A DNA stretch of 64,000 nucleotides from Polaromonas sp. CF318 (GCF_000282655.1 NZ_AKIV01000148.1:20016-84015); one strand, 5' to 3'. Numbered from the stretch's first letter, positions 24,935 through 33,946 are shown. The notes: generated from the letters alone by a model not told the origin. Made by a program: numbers and translations.

Positions 24935-26653
24935 TTAAAAAAGGAAATAACGCTGCGTCATCGGCAGGCTGGTGGCCGGCTCGCAGCCCAGCAGCTGGCC
25001 GTCGGCCCGCACCAGGTAGGTCTGGGCATCGACTTCCATTTTGGGCAGGTAGGCATTGTGGACCATGTGCTGCTTGCGCACGCCGCGCACGTTTTTTACC
25101 GCGCTCAGGGTCTTGGCCAGGCCGAAGCGCTCCTTGATGCCGGCATTCAGGCCGGCCTGCGAGACAAAGGTCAGCGAGCCCCTGGCGATGGCACCGCCGA
25201 AGCCGCCGAACTGCGGGCGGTAGTGCACCGGCTGCGGCGTGGGGATGGAGGCGTTCGGGTCGCCCATGGCCGCCATGGCGATAAAACCGCCCTTGAGGAT
25301 GACCGAAGGCTTGATGCCGAAAAAGGCCGGTTTCCAGACCACCAGGTCGGCCCACTTGCCGGGTTCGACCGAGCCGACCTCGTGCGAGATGCCGTGGGCG
25401 ATCGCCGGGTTGATGGTGTATTTGCTGATGTAGCGCTTGGCGCGGAAGTTGTCGTGGCGGTCCGTGTCGCCGGGCAGCTTGCCGCGCTGCAGTTTCATCT
25501 TGTGCGCAGTCTGCCAGGTGCGGATGATGACTTCGCCGACTCGGCCCATGGCCTGGCTGTCGGAGCTGAACATGCTGATCGCGCCCAGGTCGTGCAGCAC
25601 GTCCTCGGCCGCGATGGTTTCCTTGCGGATACGGCTTTCGGCAAAAGCCAGGTCCTCGGCAATGCCGGCGTCCAGGTGGTGGCACACCATCAGCATGTCG
25701 ACGTGCTCGTCCAGCGTGTTGACGGTGTAGGGCATGGTCGGGTTGGTGGAGGAGGGCAGGAAGTTCTCCTCGCCCACCACGCGCAGGATGTCGGGCGCAT
25801 GGCCGCCGCCCGCGCCCTCGGTGTGGAAGGCGCAGAGGCTGCGGCCCTTGGTCGCGGCAATCGTGTTCTCGACGAATCCGGATTCATTGAGCGTGTCGCT
25901 GTGGATGGCAACCTGGGTGTCGGTGGCTTCGGCCACGTCCAGGCAATTGCTGATGGCCGCCGGCGTGGTGCCCCAGTCCTCGTGCAACTTCAGGCCTATG
26001 ACGCCGGCGTTGATCTGCTCGTGCAGCGCGGCGGGCAGGCTGGCATTGCCCTTGCCGAGGAAGCCCAGGTTCATGGGGAAGGCGTCTGCCGCCTGCAGCA
26101 TGCGTTCGATGTTCCAGGGGCCGGGCGTGCAGGTGGTGGCGAAGGTGCCGGTGGCCGGGCCGGTGCCTCCGCCCAGCATGGTGGTGATGCCCGAGGTCAG
26201 CGCTTCCTCGATCTGCTGCGGGCAGATGAAATGGATGTGCGAGTCGATGCCGCCGGCGGTGACGATCATGCCTTCGCAGCTGATGATCTCGGTGCCGGGA
26301 CCAATGATCATGTCGACGCCGGGCTGGGTATCGGGGTTGCCGGCCTTGCCGATGGCCGCGATGCGCCCGCCCTTGAGGCCTATGTCGGCCTTGACGATGC
26401 CCCAGTGGTCGATGATGAGGGCGTTCGTCATCACGCAGTCCATGGCGCCTTCGGCCCGCGTCTTTTGCGACTGGGCCATGCCGTCGCGAATCGTCTTGCC
26501 GCCGCCGAACTTGACTTCCTCGCCGTAGCTGCCGGCGCGCAAGGTGTAGTCGGCCTCGACTTCGACCAGCAGCTCGGTGTCGGCCAGGCGCAGGCGGTCC
26601 CCAACCGTGGGGCCGAACATTTCCGCGTAGGCGCGGCGTCCTATGGTTGCCAT
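24935..26653 (-). CDS. ureC: Urease alpha subunit
   Basis: A 572-residue catalytic subunit. It has the first nickel-binding His pair in GGIDSHIHFICP, the carbamylated lysine segment VIGLKLHEDWG, the nickel ligands in DTQVAIHSDTLNESG and HTEGAGGGHAPD, and the flap region MLMVCHHLDAGIAED with the catalytic Cys-His. It hydrolyses urea to ammonia and carbamate. The ATG directly follows the ureB TAA, and all expected residues appear present, so the enzyme should be active once nickel is inserted. Confidence 0.97.
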   Translation of the reverse strand: MATIGRRAYAEMFGPTVGDRLRLADTELLVEVEADYTLRAGSYGEEVKFGGGKTIRDGMAQSQKTRAEGAMDCVMTNALIIDHWGIVKADIGLKGGRIAAIGKAGNPDTQPGVDMIIGPGTEIISCEGMIVTAGGIDSHIHFICPQQIEEALTSGITTMLGGGTGPATGTFATTCTPGPWNIERMLQAADAFPMNLGFLGKGNASLPAALHEQINAGVIGLKLHEDWGTTPAAISNCLDVAEATDTQVAIHSDTLNESGFVENTIAATKGRSLCAFHTEGAGGGHAPDILRVVGEENFLPSSTNPTMPYTVNTLDEHVDMLMVCHHLDAGIAEDLAFAESRIRKETIAAEDVLHDLGAISMFSSDSQAMGRVGEVIIRTWQTAHKMKLQRGKLPGDTDRHDNFRAKRYISKYTINPAIAHGISHEVGSVEPGKWADLVVWKPAFFGIKPSVILKGGFIAMAAMGDPNASIPTPQPVHYRPQFGGFGGAIARGSLTFVSQAGLNAGIKERFGLAKTLSAVKNVRGVRKQHMVHNAYLPKMEVDAQTYLVRADGQLLGCEPATSLPMTQRYFLF

Positions 26654-26959
26654 TTAGAGTTTTCCTTGGATCAGGCCGCGAAAGCCATAGACGTTTCGTT
26701 CACCCGCGAATTCCACGAGTTCCACCGTCCGCTGCTGGCCCGGCTCAAAACGCACGGCCGTGCCCGAAGCGATGTTCAGCCGCATGCCGCGCGCCGCGTC
26801 GCGGTCAAATCCGAGCGCGCCGTTGGTTTCGGCAAAGTGGTAATGCGAGCCGACTTGAATAGGGCGGTCTGCCGTGTTTTGCACAACGACAGTCAGCGTG
26901 CGCCGGCCCGCGTTGAGCACATGGTCGGGTCCGTCGGTGATCAGTTCTCCCGGAATCAT
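26654..26959 (-). CDS. ureB: Urease beta subunit
   Basis: A 101-residue protein beginning MIPGELITDGPDHVLNAGRR, with VQNTADRPIQVGSHYHFAETN and ending RNVYGFRGLIQGKL, all typical of UreB. It is a structural subunit of the urease trimer-of-trimers. It abuts ureC without a gap and follows ureJ by 9 nt. Confidence 0.96.
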   Translation of the reverse strand: MIPGELITDGPDHVLNAGRRTLTVVVQNTADRPIQVGSHYHFAETNGALGFDRDAARGMRLNIASGTAVRFEPGQQRTVELVEFAGERNVYGFRGLIQGKL

Positions 26960-26968
26960 GGTGCCTCC

Positions 26969-27586
26969 TCAGGCCAGCCGGGCCAGCAGGGTCACGCCAA
27001 AGACGGCGACGGCTGCACCGGCCGCGCGCGGCAGCCAGGCGCTTGCGCCGCGCAGCGCCCAGCCGGCACCCAGTCCCACCAGGTGCAGCAGCGCGGTGGC
27101 GGCCAGCATGCCCGACAAGGTCGCCCAGGCGCTGGGGGACCCGGCCAGTTCACCACCGTGGGCCAGGCCGTGGAAGACGGCGAACGCGCCGACGATGAGT
27201 GCGGCCGCGATGCCGGGCACATGCCAGCGCGTCACGACCAGCAGGCCGGTGACCAGCAGCGAGGCCGCAATCATGGGCTCGACCGCCGGGGTCTGCACAC
27301 CTTGCAGGCCCAGCAGCGCGCCCGCCAGCAACATGCCGGCAAAGCCCAGCGGGCCCCATAGGAGCTCAGGGCCGGCGCGGCGCGCGGCCAGCGCGCTCCA
27401 CAGGCCCACGGCCACCATGGCCGCCAGGTGGTCCATACCGGTCAGCGGGTGCACAAAGCCGCTGAAAAAATCCAGGTGCGTGTGCCCGTCCACGCCGGTG
27501 TGCGCGAAGGCCGCCGCGGGCAGCAAGGCCGCCAGGGCCAGCAGGGCGCGCAGGCTCCGGGATGAAGGCAGGGTGGAAAAACTCAC
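26969..27586 (-). CDS. ureJ: HupE/UreJ family nickel-permease-like membrane protein
   Basis: A 205-residue membrane protein. GTG 27586 is chosen: CAGGAG sits 6-7 nt upstream and the signal-like N-terminus follows. It has the family motif HPLTGMDHLAAMVAVG, and another His-rich site (HTGVDGHTHLDFFSGFVHPL); about six membrane segments and the HGLAHGGEL motif. HupE/UreJ proteins carry nickel across the inner membrane and are encoded inside hydrogenase or urease operons. Here it lies between ureA and ureB. Confidence 0.9.
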   Translation of the reverse strand: MSFSTLPSSRSLRALLALAALLPAAAFAHTGVDGHTHLDFFSGFVHPLTGMDHLAAMVAVGLWSALAARRAGPELLWGPLGFAGMLLAGALLGLQGVQTPAVEPMIAASLLVTGLLVVTRWHVPGIAAALIVGAFAVFHGLAHGGELAGSPSAWATLSGMLAATALLHLVGLGAGWALRGASAWLPRAAGAAVAVFGVTLLARLA

Positions 27587-27640
27587 GGCGATCTCCTGTT
27601 GGGCGGGTGTTGTTGTACTTAAACGGAAAGCGGGCGGCAC

Positions 27641-27943
27641 TCAGACAATGGGCTGGTGCACGGTGACCAGCTTGGTTCCGTCGGGAAAGGTCGCTTCGAC
27701 CTGGATGTCGGGGATCAGCTCGGGAATGCCGTCCATCACGTCGGCGCGGGTCAGCACGGTGCGGCCCTCGCTCATCAGCTGGGCGACGGACTTGCCGTCG
27801 CGCGCGCCTTCCATGACGGCGGCGCTGATCAGCGCCACGGACTCGGGGTAGTTGAGCTTGAGGCCGCGGGCGCGGCGCCTTTCGGCCAGCAGGGCAGCCG
27901 TAAAAATAAGCAGCTTGTCTTTTTCGCGGGGCGTCAATTCCAT
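27641..27943 (-). CDS. ureA: Urease gamma subunit
   Basis: A 100-residue protein beginning MELTPREKDKLLIFTAALLA, with LNYPESVALISAAVMEGARDG and the C-terminal ATFPDGTKLVTVHQPI of UreA. It is the first gene of the urease operon visible here. ureD, which most betaproteobacteria carry immediately upstream, is not present; instead the divergent permease-kinase gene begins 170 nt away. Confidence 0.96.
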   Translation of the reverse strand: MELTPREKDKLLIFTAALLAERRRARGLKLNYPESVALISAAVMEGARDGKSVAQLMSEGRTVLTRADVMDGIPELIPDIQVEATFPDGTKLVTVHQPIV

Positions 27944-28112
27944 GGGGCTCTCTCAGGGCAGGCTGCCGGCTTGGGGATGCTTGCCGGGGTGCAAGAATGG
28001 TGCCATAAGACGCTGTCCACGGTCCAGCCTGGGGCGGGCCACCGGGGCGCATGGCACAGAACATGCACCTGAAGACGCTCAATCACTACGCGCCCGGCGC
28101 ATCTGCCCCCCC

Positions 28113-31100
28113 ATGGACGCCCCGCCCACGCCCCTGCAGCCGCCCTTGCCGCCCGAAGCGGCAGTGGCCGCGCCTGTGGCGGCCGAAGCACCGCCGCTGC
28201 AGCGCATCATCAAGGTCAGGCGCGACTACAACAGCTGGGTCGCCAGCGAAACCATGGAAGACTACGCGCTGCGCTTTACGCCGCAGCGTTTTCGCAAGTG
28301 GTCGGAATGGCGGGTCGCCAACACCGCCTTTGGCGCGGCCTCTTTTTTGATCCTCGAGGCGGTGGGCGCCACCTTGCTGGTCAAGTACGGCTTCACCAAT
28401 GCTTTCTGGGCCATCGTCGCCACCGGCCTCATCATTTTCCTGGCCGGCCTGCCCATCAGCATTTACGCGGCGCGCTACGGCGTGGACATGGACCTGCTCA
28501 CGCGCGGCGCTGGCTTCGGCTACATAGGCTCGACGCTGACCTCGCTGATCTACGCCTCGTTCACCTTCATCTTTTTTGCGCTGGAGGCGGCCGTCATGGC
28601 CTATGCGCTGGACCTGGCCCTTGGCATCCCGCCCAGCTGGGGCTATCTGGTCTGCGCGCTGGTGGTGATTCCCCTGGTCACCCACGGCGTGTCCGTGATC
28701 TCGCGCCTGCAGGTCTGGACCCAGCCCTTGTGGCTGGTCATGCTGGTCGTGCCCTTTGTGTTTGTGCTGCTGCGCGATCCTGGTGCTTTTTCAGGTGTTC
28801 TGCACTATGGCGGTGAGAAGGGTGTGGGCGGCGAGTTTGATCTGCACCTGTTTGGTGCCGCCTTGACCGTGGGCATTGCGCTGATTACCCAGATGGGCGA
28901 GCAGGCCGACTATTTGCGCTTCATGCCGGTGCAGACGCCGGCCAGGCGCTGGCGCTGGTGGGGCGGCGTGCTGGCCGGCGGGCCGGGCTGGGTCTTCCTG
29001 GGTGTGGTGAAGATGCTGGGTGGCGCCTTCCTGGCCTACCTGGCGATTTCCAACATGGTGCCGCTGGACCGCGCGGTGGACCCGAACCAGATGTACCTCG
29101 CGGCCTATGAGTACGTGTTCCCGCACTACGGCATGGCCGTGGCTGCGACCGCGCTTTTCGTCGTGGTGTCGCAGCTCAAGATCAACGTCACCAACGCCTA
29201 TGCCGGCTCGCTGGCCTGGTCGAATTTTTTCTCGCGCATCACGCACAGCCATCCGGGCCGTGTGGTGTGGGTCGTGTTCAACACGCTGATCGCCTTCATG
29301 CTGATGGAGATGAACGTCTTCCAGGCGCTGGGCGACGTGCTGGGCCTGTACTCCAACATCGCCATCGCCTGGGTCATGGCCGTGGTGGCCGACCTGGTCA
29401 TCAACAAGCCGCTGGGCCTGAGCCCGCCGGGCATAGAGTTCAAGCGCGCGCACCTCTACGACATCAACCCGGTCGGCGTGGGCGCCATGGCCCTGGCCTC
29501 GGCGCTGTCGATCACGGCGCACCTGGGGCTGTACGGTGAAATGGCGCAGGCCTTCTCGGCCGTGATCGCCATGGGCACGGCCTTTGTCACGGCGCCCTTG
29601 ATCGCCTGGGCCACCAAGGGCCGCTACTACATAGCCCGCGGCCCGGCCGTGGCGGCCGGCGAGGGCGCCTACAAACCTTATGCGCTGCAGCAGTGCGTGA
29701 TCTGCGAGCGCGCCTACGAAGGCCCGGACATGGCCCACTGCCCGGCCTACCAGGGGCCCATCTGCTCGCTGTGCTGCACGCTGGATGCGCGCTGCGGCGA
29801 CCTGTGCAAGCCGCACGCGAGCCTGTCGGCGCAATGGTCGGGCGCGCTGCGCTGGCTGCTGCCGCGCCGCGCCTGGCCTTACCTGGACACCGGCCTGGGC
29901 CACTTCCTGCTGCTGATGCTGATCATCGTGCCGCTGCTGGCCAGTGTGTTCGGCCTGCTTTACCACCAGGAGATCAGCGCGCTGTCGGACTTCACGCCCT
30001 CGGAGCCGGCCTTGAAGTCGGGCTTTCTGAAGGCCTATATGGCGCTGCTGGTGATCGCCGGCCTGGTTGCCTGGTGGCTGGTGCTGGCGCACAAGAGCCG
30101 GCAGGTGGCGCAGGAGGAATCGAACCGCCAGACACATTTGCTGATGCGCGAGATCGAGTCGCACCGCCAGACCGACGAGGCGCTGCAACAGGCCAAGCGT
30201 GTGGCCGAAGAGGCGCGCCACCATGCCGACCAGGCCAACCAGGCCAAGAGCCGCTACATCAGCGCCATCAGCCACGAACTGCGCACGCCGCTCAACAGCA
30301 TCCTGGGTTATGCGCAGCTCATGGGCGAAGACAGCGCGATACCGCCGCACCGCAAGCAGGCCGTCAGCGTCATCAAGCGCGGCGGCGAGCACCTGCTGTC
30401 GCTGATCGAAGGCACGCTGGACATCGCCCGCATCGAGGCCGGCAAGCTCACGCTCAACGTCAAGCCCATGCATTTCGCCGATTGTGTGCACGAGATGGCC
30501 GGCATGTTTGAGCTGCAGGCCGCGGCCAAGGGCCTGGCCTTTCACTTCGAGGCCAGCGGCAACCTGCCCGAGCTGGTGCGCGCCGACGAAAAACGCGTGC
30601 GCCAGATACTCATCAACCTGCTGGGCAATGCCATCAAGTTCACGGTGCAGGGGCAGGTGACTTTCCGGCTGCGCCATGCGCGCGAGATGGCCTACATCGA
30701 CATCGAGGACACCGGCCCCGGCATGCGCGAAGCCGAGCTCGCGCGCATCTTCGAGCCCTTCGCGCGCGGTGCCGCGGCGGGCCAGAGCGCCGAAGGCACG
30801 CCGGGCGCCGGCCTGGGCCTGACGATTGCCAAGATGCTGACCGACCTGATGGGCGGCGAGATGACGGTGGTCAGCACGCCGGGCCAGGGTTCCATCTTCC
30901 GCATACGGCTGTTCCTGCCCGAGGTGCACCTGCCGGCGGGCGCCGCCAAAGAGGCCGCCGTCGTGCCGGCGCGGCGCCGGCCGCGCGGCTACGAGGGCCC
31001 GCGCCGCAAGCTACTGGTGGTCGACAACGAGGAGCCCGACCGCGAACTGCTGGTGCAGCTATTGCAGCCCATGGGTTTTGAGCTGCGCACCGCCGCCAGC

Positions 31101-31640
31101 GGCCACGACTGCCTGGACCTGCTGGCCGCCGGCTATCAGCCCGACGTGATCTTCATGGACCTGGCCATGCCGGGCATAGACGGCTGGGAAACGCTGCGCC
31201 GTGTGCGCGGCTCCGGGCATGGGGACATCCACCTGGCCATCGTCTCGGCCAACGCCTTTGACAAGGGCATGGAGAACGACGCCGGCATTCTTCCCGAAGA
31301 CTTCATCTTGAAGCCCGTGCGCCACACCGAGCTGATCGCCTGGCTGGAGCGGCGCCTGTCGCTCACCTGGCGCTATGACGAGCCGGCCGAGGAGGCTTCG
31401 CCCGCGGCCGTACCCCCGCGGCGCGTGCTGCCGGACGCTTCACAGCTGGCCGCGCTGCAGGAGGTGGTCAGCCTGGGCTTTTACCGGGGCATCATGAACA
31501 TGCTGGCGGAGATAGAACGGCAGCAGCCCGACACCGCCGCCTTTGTCGAAGACATGCGCGTGCTGGCGCGGCAGTTCCAGTTCGAGGCCATGGGCCGCCA
31601 GCTCGCCAACCAGGAGGCCAGCCATGAGCAGCGTGCTTGA
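28113..31640 (+). CDS. NCS1 permease-hybrid histidine kinase fusion sensor
   Basis: A 1175-residue fusion; the start MDAPPTPLQPP at 28113 is preferred, though its ribosome site is weak. Residues about 40-510 are an NCS1-type (cytosine/purine/allantoin) permease with about 12 membrane segments (RWRVANT-like entry, YIGSTLTSLIYASFTFIFFA). Around 527-570 is a Cys-rich domain (CVICERAYEGPDMAHCPAYQ and CSLCCTLDARCGDLC), perhaps metal binding. Two more membrane segments and a coiled coil lead to a HisKA domain (SAISHELRTPLNS, His721), an HATPase domain (GAGLGLTIAKML) and a receiver (FMDLAMPGIDG, Asp1016). It probably senses a nitrogenous substrate. It is divergent from urease and overlaps the next regulator gene. 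Confidence 0.88.
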   Translation: MDAPPTPLQPPLPPEAAVAAPVAAEAPPLQRIIKVRRDYNSWVASETMEDYALRFTPQRFRKWSEWRVANTAFGAASFLILEAVGATLLVKYGFTNAFWAIVATGLIIFLAGLPISIYAARYGVDMDLLTRGAGFGYIGSTLTSLIYASFTFIFFALEAAVMAYALDLALGIPPSWGYLVCALVVIPLVTHGVSVISRLQVWTQPLWLVMLVVPFVFVLLRDPGAFSGVLHYGGEKGVGGEFDLHLFGAALTVGIALITQMGEQADYLRFMPVQTPARRWRWWGGVLAGGPGWVFLGVVKMLGGAFLAYLAISNMVPLDRAVDPNQMYLAAYEYVFPHYGMAVAATALFVVVSQLKINVTNAYAGSLAWSNFFSRITHSHPGRVVWVVFNTLIAFMLMEMNVFQALGDVLGLYSNIAIAWVMAVVADLVINKPLGLSPPGIEFKRAHLYDINPVGVGAMALASALSITAHLGLYGEMAQAFSAVIAMGTAFVTAPLIAWATKGRYYIARGPAVAAGEGAYKPYALQQCVICERAYEGPDMAHCPAYQGPICSLCCTLDARCGDLCKPHASLSAQWSGALRWLLPRRAWPYLDTGLGHFLLLMLIIVPLLASVFGLLYHQEISALSDFTPSEPALKSGFLKAYMALLVIAGLVAWWLVLAHKSRQVAQEESNRQTHLLMREIESHRQTDEALQQAKRVAEEARHHADQANQAKSRYISAISHELRTPLNSILGYAQLMGEDSAIPPHRKQAVSVIKRGGEHLLSLIEGTLDIARIEAGKLTLNVKPMHFADCVHEMAGMFELQAAAKGLAFHFEASGNLPELVRADEKRVRQILINLLGNAIKFTVQGQVTFRLRHAREMAYIDIEDTGPGMREAELARIFEPFARGAAAGQSAEGTPGAGLGLTIAKMLTDLMGGEMTVVSTPGQGSIFRIRLFLPEVHLPAGAAKEAAVVPARRRPRGYEGPRRKLLVVDNEEPDRELLVQLLQPMGFELRTAASGHDCLDLLAAGYQPDVIFMDLAMPGIDGWETLRRVRGSGHGDIHLAIVSANAFDKGMENDAGILPEDFILKPVRHTELIAWLERRLSLTWRYDEPAEEASPAAVPPRRVLPDASQLAALQEVVSLGFYRGIMNMLAEIERQQPDTAAFVEDMRVLARQFQFEAMGRQLANQEASHEQRA

Positions 31641-32673
31641 AGAATCTCCCCTGCTCAATCGCAGCCTGGACCGCACGCTGGACCGGGCCAACAGCGACGT
31701 CGTGCTCATCGTGGATGACGTGCCAGACAACCTCTCGGTGCTGCACGACGCGCTCGATGAATCGGGCTATACCGTGCTGGTGGCCACCAGCGGCGAGGCC
31801 GCCCTGCAGCGCGCACTGCAGGCCAGGCCCGACATCGTGCTGCTGGATGCGATGATGCCGGGCATGGACGGTTTTGAAGTCGCCAAGCGCCTCAAGGCCA
31901 TGGCCGAGACCGCCCACATCCCCATTATCTTCATGACGGGCCTGACCGAAACCGAGCACCTGGTGGCCGCGCTGGAGGCCGGCGGCGTCGACTATGTGAC
32001 CAAGCCCATCAAACCCAAGGAAGTCATGGCGCGCATGGGCGTGCATCTGCAGGGCGCGCGTCGCGCCCGCCAGGAGGCGCGCCAGGCCGGCCAGGCGCGC
32101 AACGCGCTGGACGCCTTCGGTTATGCCAGCATCACGGTGCGCATGGGCGGCGCGGCCGACGGCCGGCTGATCTGGCAGACGCCGCTGGCGCGCGAGCTCT
32201 TGATGCGCTACTACGGCACGTCGGCGCCGCAAACACCCGAGCCGGTGCTGGCCTGGCTGCGCAGCCACCTGGCGGACGCCGAGCGCCAGGTCGAGCCGCC
32301 GCGCCTGGCGGTGGAAATGGGGCCGCGCCGGCTGACCTTCCGGCTGCACCAGCAGACCGGCGACGGCGGCGAAAGCGGCGACGCCGCCGGCCGGGGCGAC
32401 TGGCTGATCGTGATGCGCGAGATTTCCGACGATGCGGTGGTCGAGGCCATGAGCCTGAGCTTCAAACTCACCGCCCGCGAGGCCGAGGTGCTGTACTGGG
32501 TGGTCAAGGGCAAGACCAATCGCGACATCGGCGATATCCTGGGCTCCAGCCCGGCCACCGTCAAAAAGCACCTGGAACGGGTCTATGCCAAGCTGGGCGT
32601 GGAAACCCGCACCGCCGCCGCGGGCATGGCCATGAACCGCATCCGCCAGCTGCACCCTCAGTTTGAGGGCTGA
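31624..32673 (+). CDS. LuxR-type response regulator, partner of the permease-kinase
   Basis: A 349-residue protein starting 17 nt inside the kinase gene, so the two are cotranslated. The N-terminal receiver has IVDDVPDN and VLLDAMMPGMDG (phospho-Asp75) and the conserved Lys in YVTKPIKPKE. A 130-residue middle region of unknown fold follows, then a C-terminal LuxR helix-turn-helix (LTAREAEVLYWVVKGKTNRD and SSPATVKKHLERVYAKLGV). It is expected to take phosphate from the fusion kinase and to control genes nearby; urease, or transport of urea or purines, is a guess from position. Confidence 0.92.
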   Translation: MSSVLEESPLLNRSLDRTLDRANSDVVLIVDDVPDNLSVLHDALDESGYTVLVATSGEAALQRALQARPDIVLLDAMMPGMDGFEVAKRLKAMAETAHIPIIFMTGLTETEHLVAALEAGGVDYVTKPIKPKEVMARMGVHLQGARRARQEARQAGQARNALDAFGYASITVRMGGAADGRLIWQTPLARELLMRYYGTSAPQTPEPVLAWLRSHLADAERQVEPPRLAVEMGPRRLTFRLHQQTGDGGESGDAAGRGDWLIVMREISDDAVVEAMSLSFKLTAREAEVLYWVVKGKTNRDIGDILGSSPATVKKHLERVYAKLGVETRTAAAGMAMNRIRQLHPQFEG

Positions 32674-32743
32674 GCATATGGCCCCCACGGTCGCTCACTG
32701 CGTGTAGCTCCCTGCCCCCCCGAGGGGGCCGCTGCGCCTGCGG

Positions 32744-32926
32744 CCCGGCAAAGCCGGTTCCGCGGCCCCGGCTGGATTTAAGAGTTCAGGGGATTCAATC
32801 AGCGGGGGGCCGAGGGTCCGGCTTGCCGGCCCGAGGCGCCGCCCCCTTGAGGGGGAGCAGGCTACACGAAGTGAGACTGGACAGGGGTGAGCCTGTTCTG
32901 CCCGGCAAAGCCGGTTCCGCGGCCCC
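32744..32926. repeat. GC-rich extragenic repeat pair
   Basis: A 26-bp sequence starting CCCGGCAAAGCCGG occurs identically at 32744-32769 and 32901-32926. Between and around them are CCCCCCGAGGGGGCC and CCCCCTTGAGGGGG palindromes. Strings of this kind are common between genes in Comamonadaceae. No transposase or terminal repeat is seen. The element probably ends transcription after the response regulator. Confidence 0.7.
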
Positions 32927-33300
32927 TGCTTGCAAGAAGAGAAGGCTGGCCTTGCGCTGTACCGGGCTTTATGCAAGCTAATGCGTCAGCGGTTACAATG
33001 GCAGCTTCGGTAAAGCATCAGCTTTTTACATCGAAGCCTTTTCCCAACAGGTTTCCTTCTCAAGCGGCGCTTCCCAGAGCCCGAATCCACAGTGTTTTCA
33101 GTGCCCATACAGCCCTGAACCCTCTCAGCACTGTTCCGTTTTTCCGGCGAGCACTCTTCCCGACAGTGCCCACGCATGGCTCAACCAGCCCAGCCCCTGA
33201 CAAGGGCCAGGCGGGTGGACACCGAACACCCGCCGGCTTGCTCGCAAGCCGATTCTCCTTATTTATCAAGCCGGGATACATAACCCGGCACGGACTTTTT
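32927..33300 (+). other. Long non-coding leader before the gene at 33301
   Basis: No gene is supported here; the frame that crosses it lacks a ribosome site and has unlikely composition. Its lower-GC, pyrimidine-rich sequence and position before a short conserved gene and infA suggest a long 5' untranslated region. No known riboswitch is recognised. Confidence 0.35.
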
Positions 33301-33537
33301 ATGAACGTAGATCACACCAAAATCGCGGTGGGCAAGTACCTTGTCTCACCACTGGCCAAGCAGCAAGGCGAAGGCTACGCTGCATCGGTCTCCATCCGCT
33401 CCGGCCGCGGTAGCGCCACGCACGACCGCGTGCTGCGCTTCAGCGGCCTCTTCGACAGCGCGGCCTCGGCCCTGCAGTACGCGACGGAACACGCCCTGCG
33501 CTGGATCCATGAGCGCTCAACGCCGGCCTGCGCATAA
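33301..33537 (+). CDS. Small conserved protein upstream of infA
   Basis: A 78-residue protein starting MNVDHTKIAVGKYLVSPLA, with the segments GYAASVSIRSGRGSATHDR and a C-terminal helix (ALQYATEHALRWIHE). It looks like a small alpha/beta nucleic-acid or stress protein of the kind seen near cold-shock genes in Burkholderiales, but no function is known to me. Start at 33301 is preferred over a much longer frame because only this part has plausible protein composition. Confidence 0.65.
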   Translation: MNVDHTKIAVGKYLVSPLAKQQGEGYAASVSIRSGRGSATHDRVLRFSGLFDSAASALQYATEHALRWIHERSTPACA

Positions 33538-33599
33538 GCATTGCCAGCCCTGCCAATAGACATCACGGACAACTTTTTCAATTCCCTAGGAGTTACATC

Positions 33600-33857
33600 A
33601 TGGCCAAAGAAGAACTGATTGAAATGCATGGGCTGGTCGACGAAGTGTTGCCGGATTCGCGCTTTCGCGTCACGCTCGAGAACGGCCACAAGCTTGTGGC
33701 TTACACCTCGGGCAAGATGCGCAAAAACCATATCCGCATCCTCGCCGGCGACCAGGTGTCGCTGGAGCTCTCGCCCTATGACCTGAGCAAGGGCCGGATC
33801 ACCTTCCGCCACATCGCAGGCCGCGGCCCGGGCCCGGCGCCGCGCCAGGCCCGCTAA
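33600..33857 (+). CDS. infA: Translation initiation factor IF-1 (second-type)
   Basis: An 85-residue S1/OB-fold protein starting MAKEELIEMHGLVDEVLPDS, with FRVTLENGHKLVAYTSGKMRK and SPYDLSKGRITFRH, clearly IF-1. TAGGAG sits 8 nt before the ATG. It is about 13 residues longer than the usual 72, with a C-terminal tail GRGPGPAPRQAR. Its location outside a ribosomal protein operon suggests it is the second IF-1 gene that many betaproteobacteria carry, possibly cold- or stress-related. Confidence 0.92.
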   Translation: MAKEELIEMHGLVDEVLPDSRFRVTLENGHKLVAYTSGKMRKNHIRILAGDQVSLELSPYDLSKGRITFRHIAGRGPGPAPRQAR

Positions 33858-33884
33858 ATCACCGGCGTTCGCCGGCGAAAAAAC

Positions 33885-33928
33885 ACAAAGCCCGGCAGGT
33901 GGAGAGGAATCTCCGCCTGCCGGGCTTT
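33885..33928. terminator. Strong bidirectional terminator between infA and dctA
   Basis: AAAGCCCGGCAGG pairs with CCTGCCGGGCTTT, with a second inner stem GGAGA/TCTCC. It separates two convergent genes and can serve both. Confidence 0.85.
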
Positions 33929-33946
33929 GTTATTGGTGGTGTGTTT

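Noticed and set aside
25058..27361. A 767-residue plus-strand frame opposite ureC, ureB and ureJ
   Set aside because: It is antisense to strongly conserved urease genes and has the low-complexity composition typical of GC-rich shadow frames.
32744..32926. Insertion sequence
   Set aside because: No transposase frame, target duplication or terminal inverted repeats; better described as an extragenic repeat.
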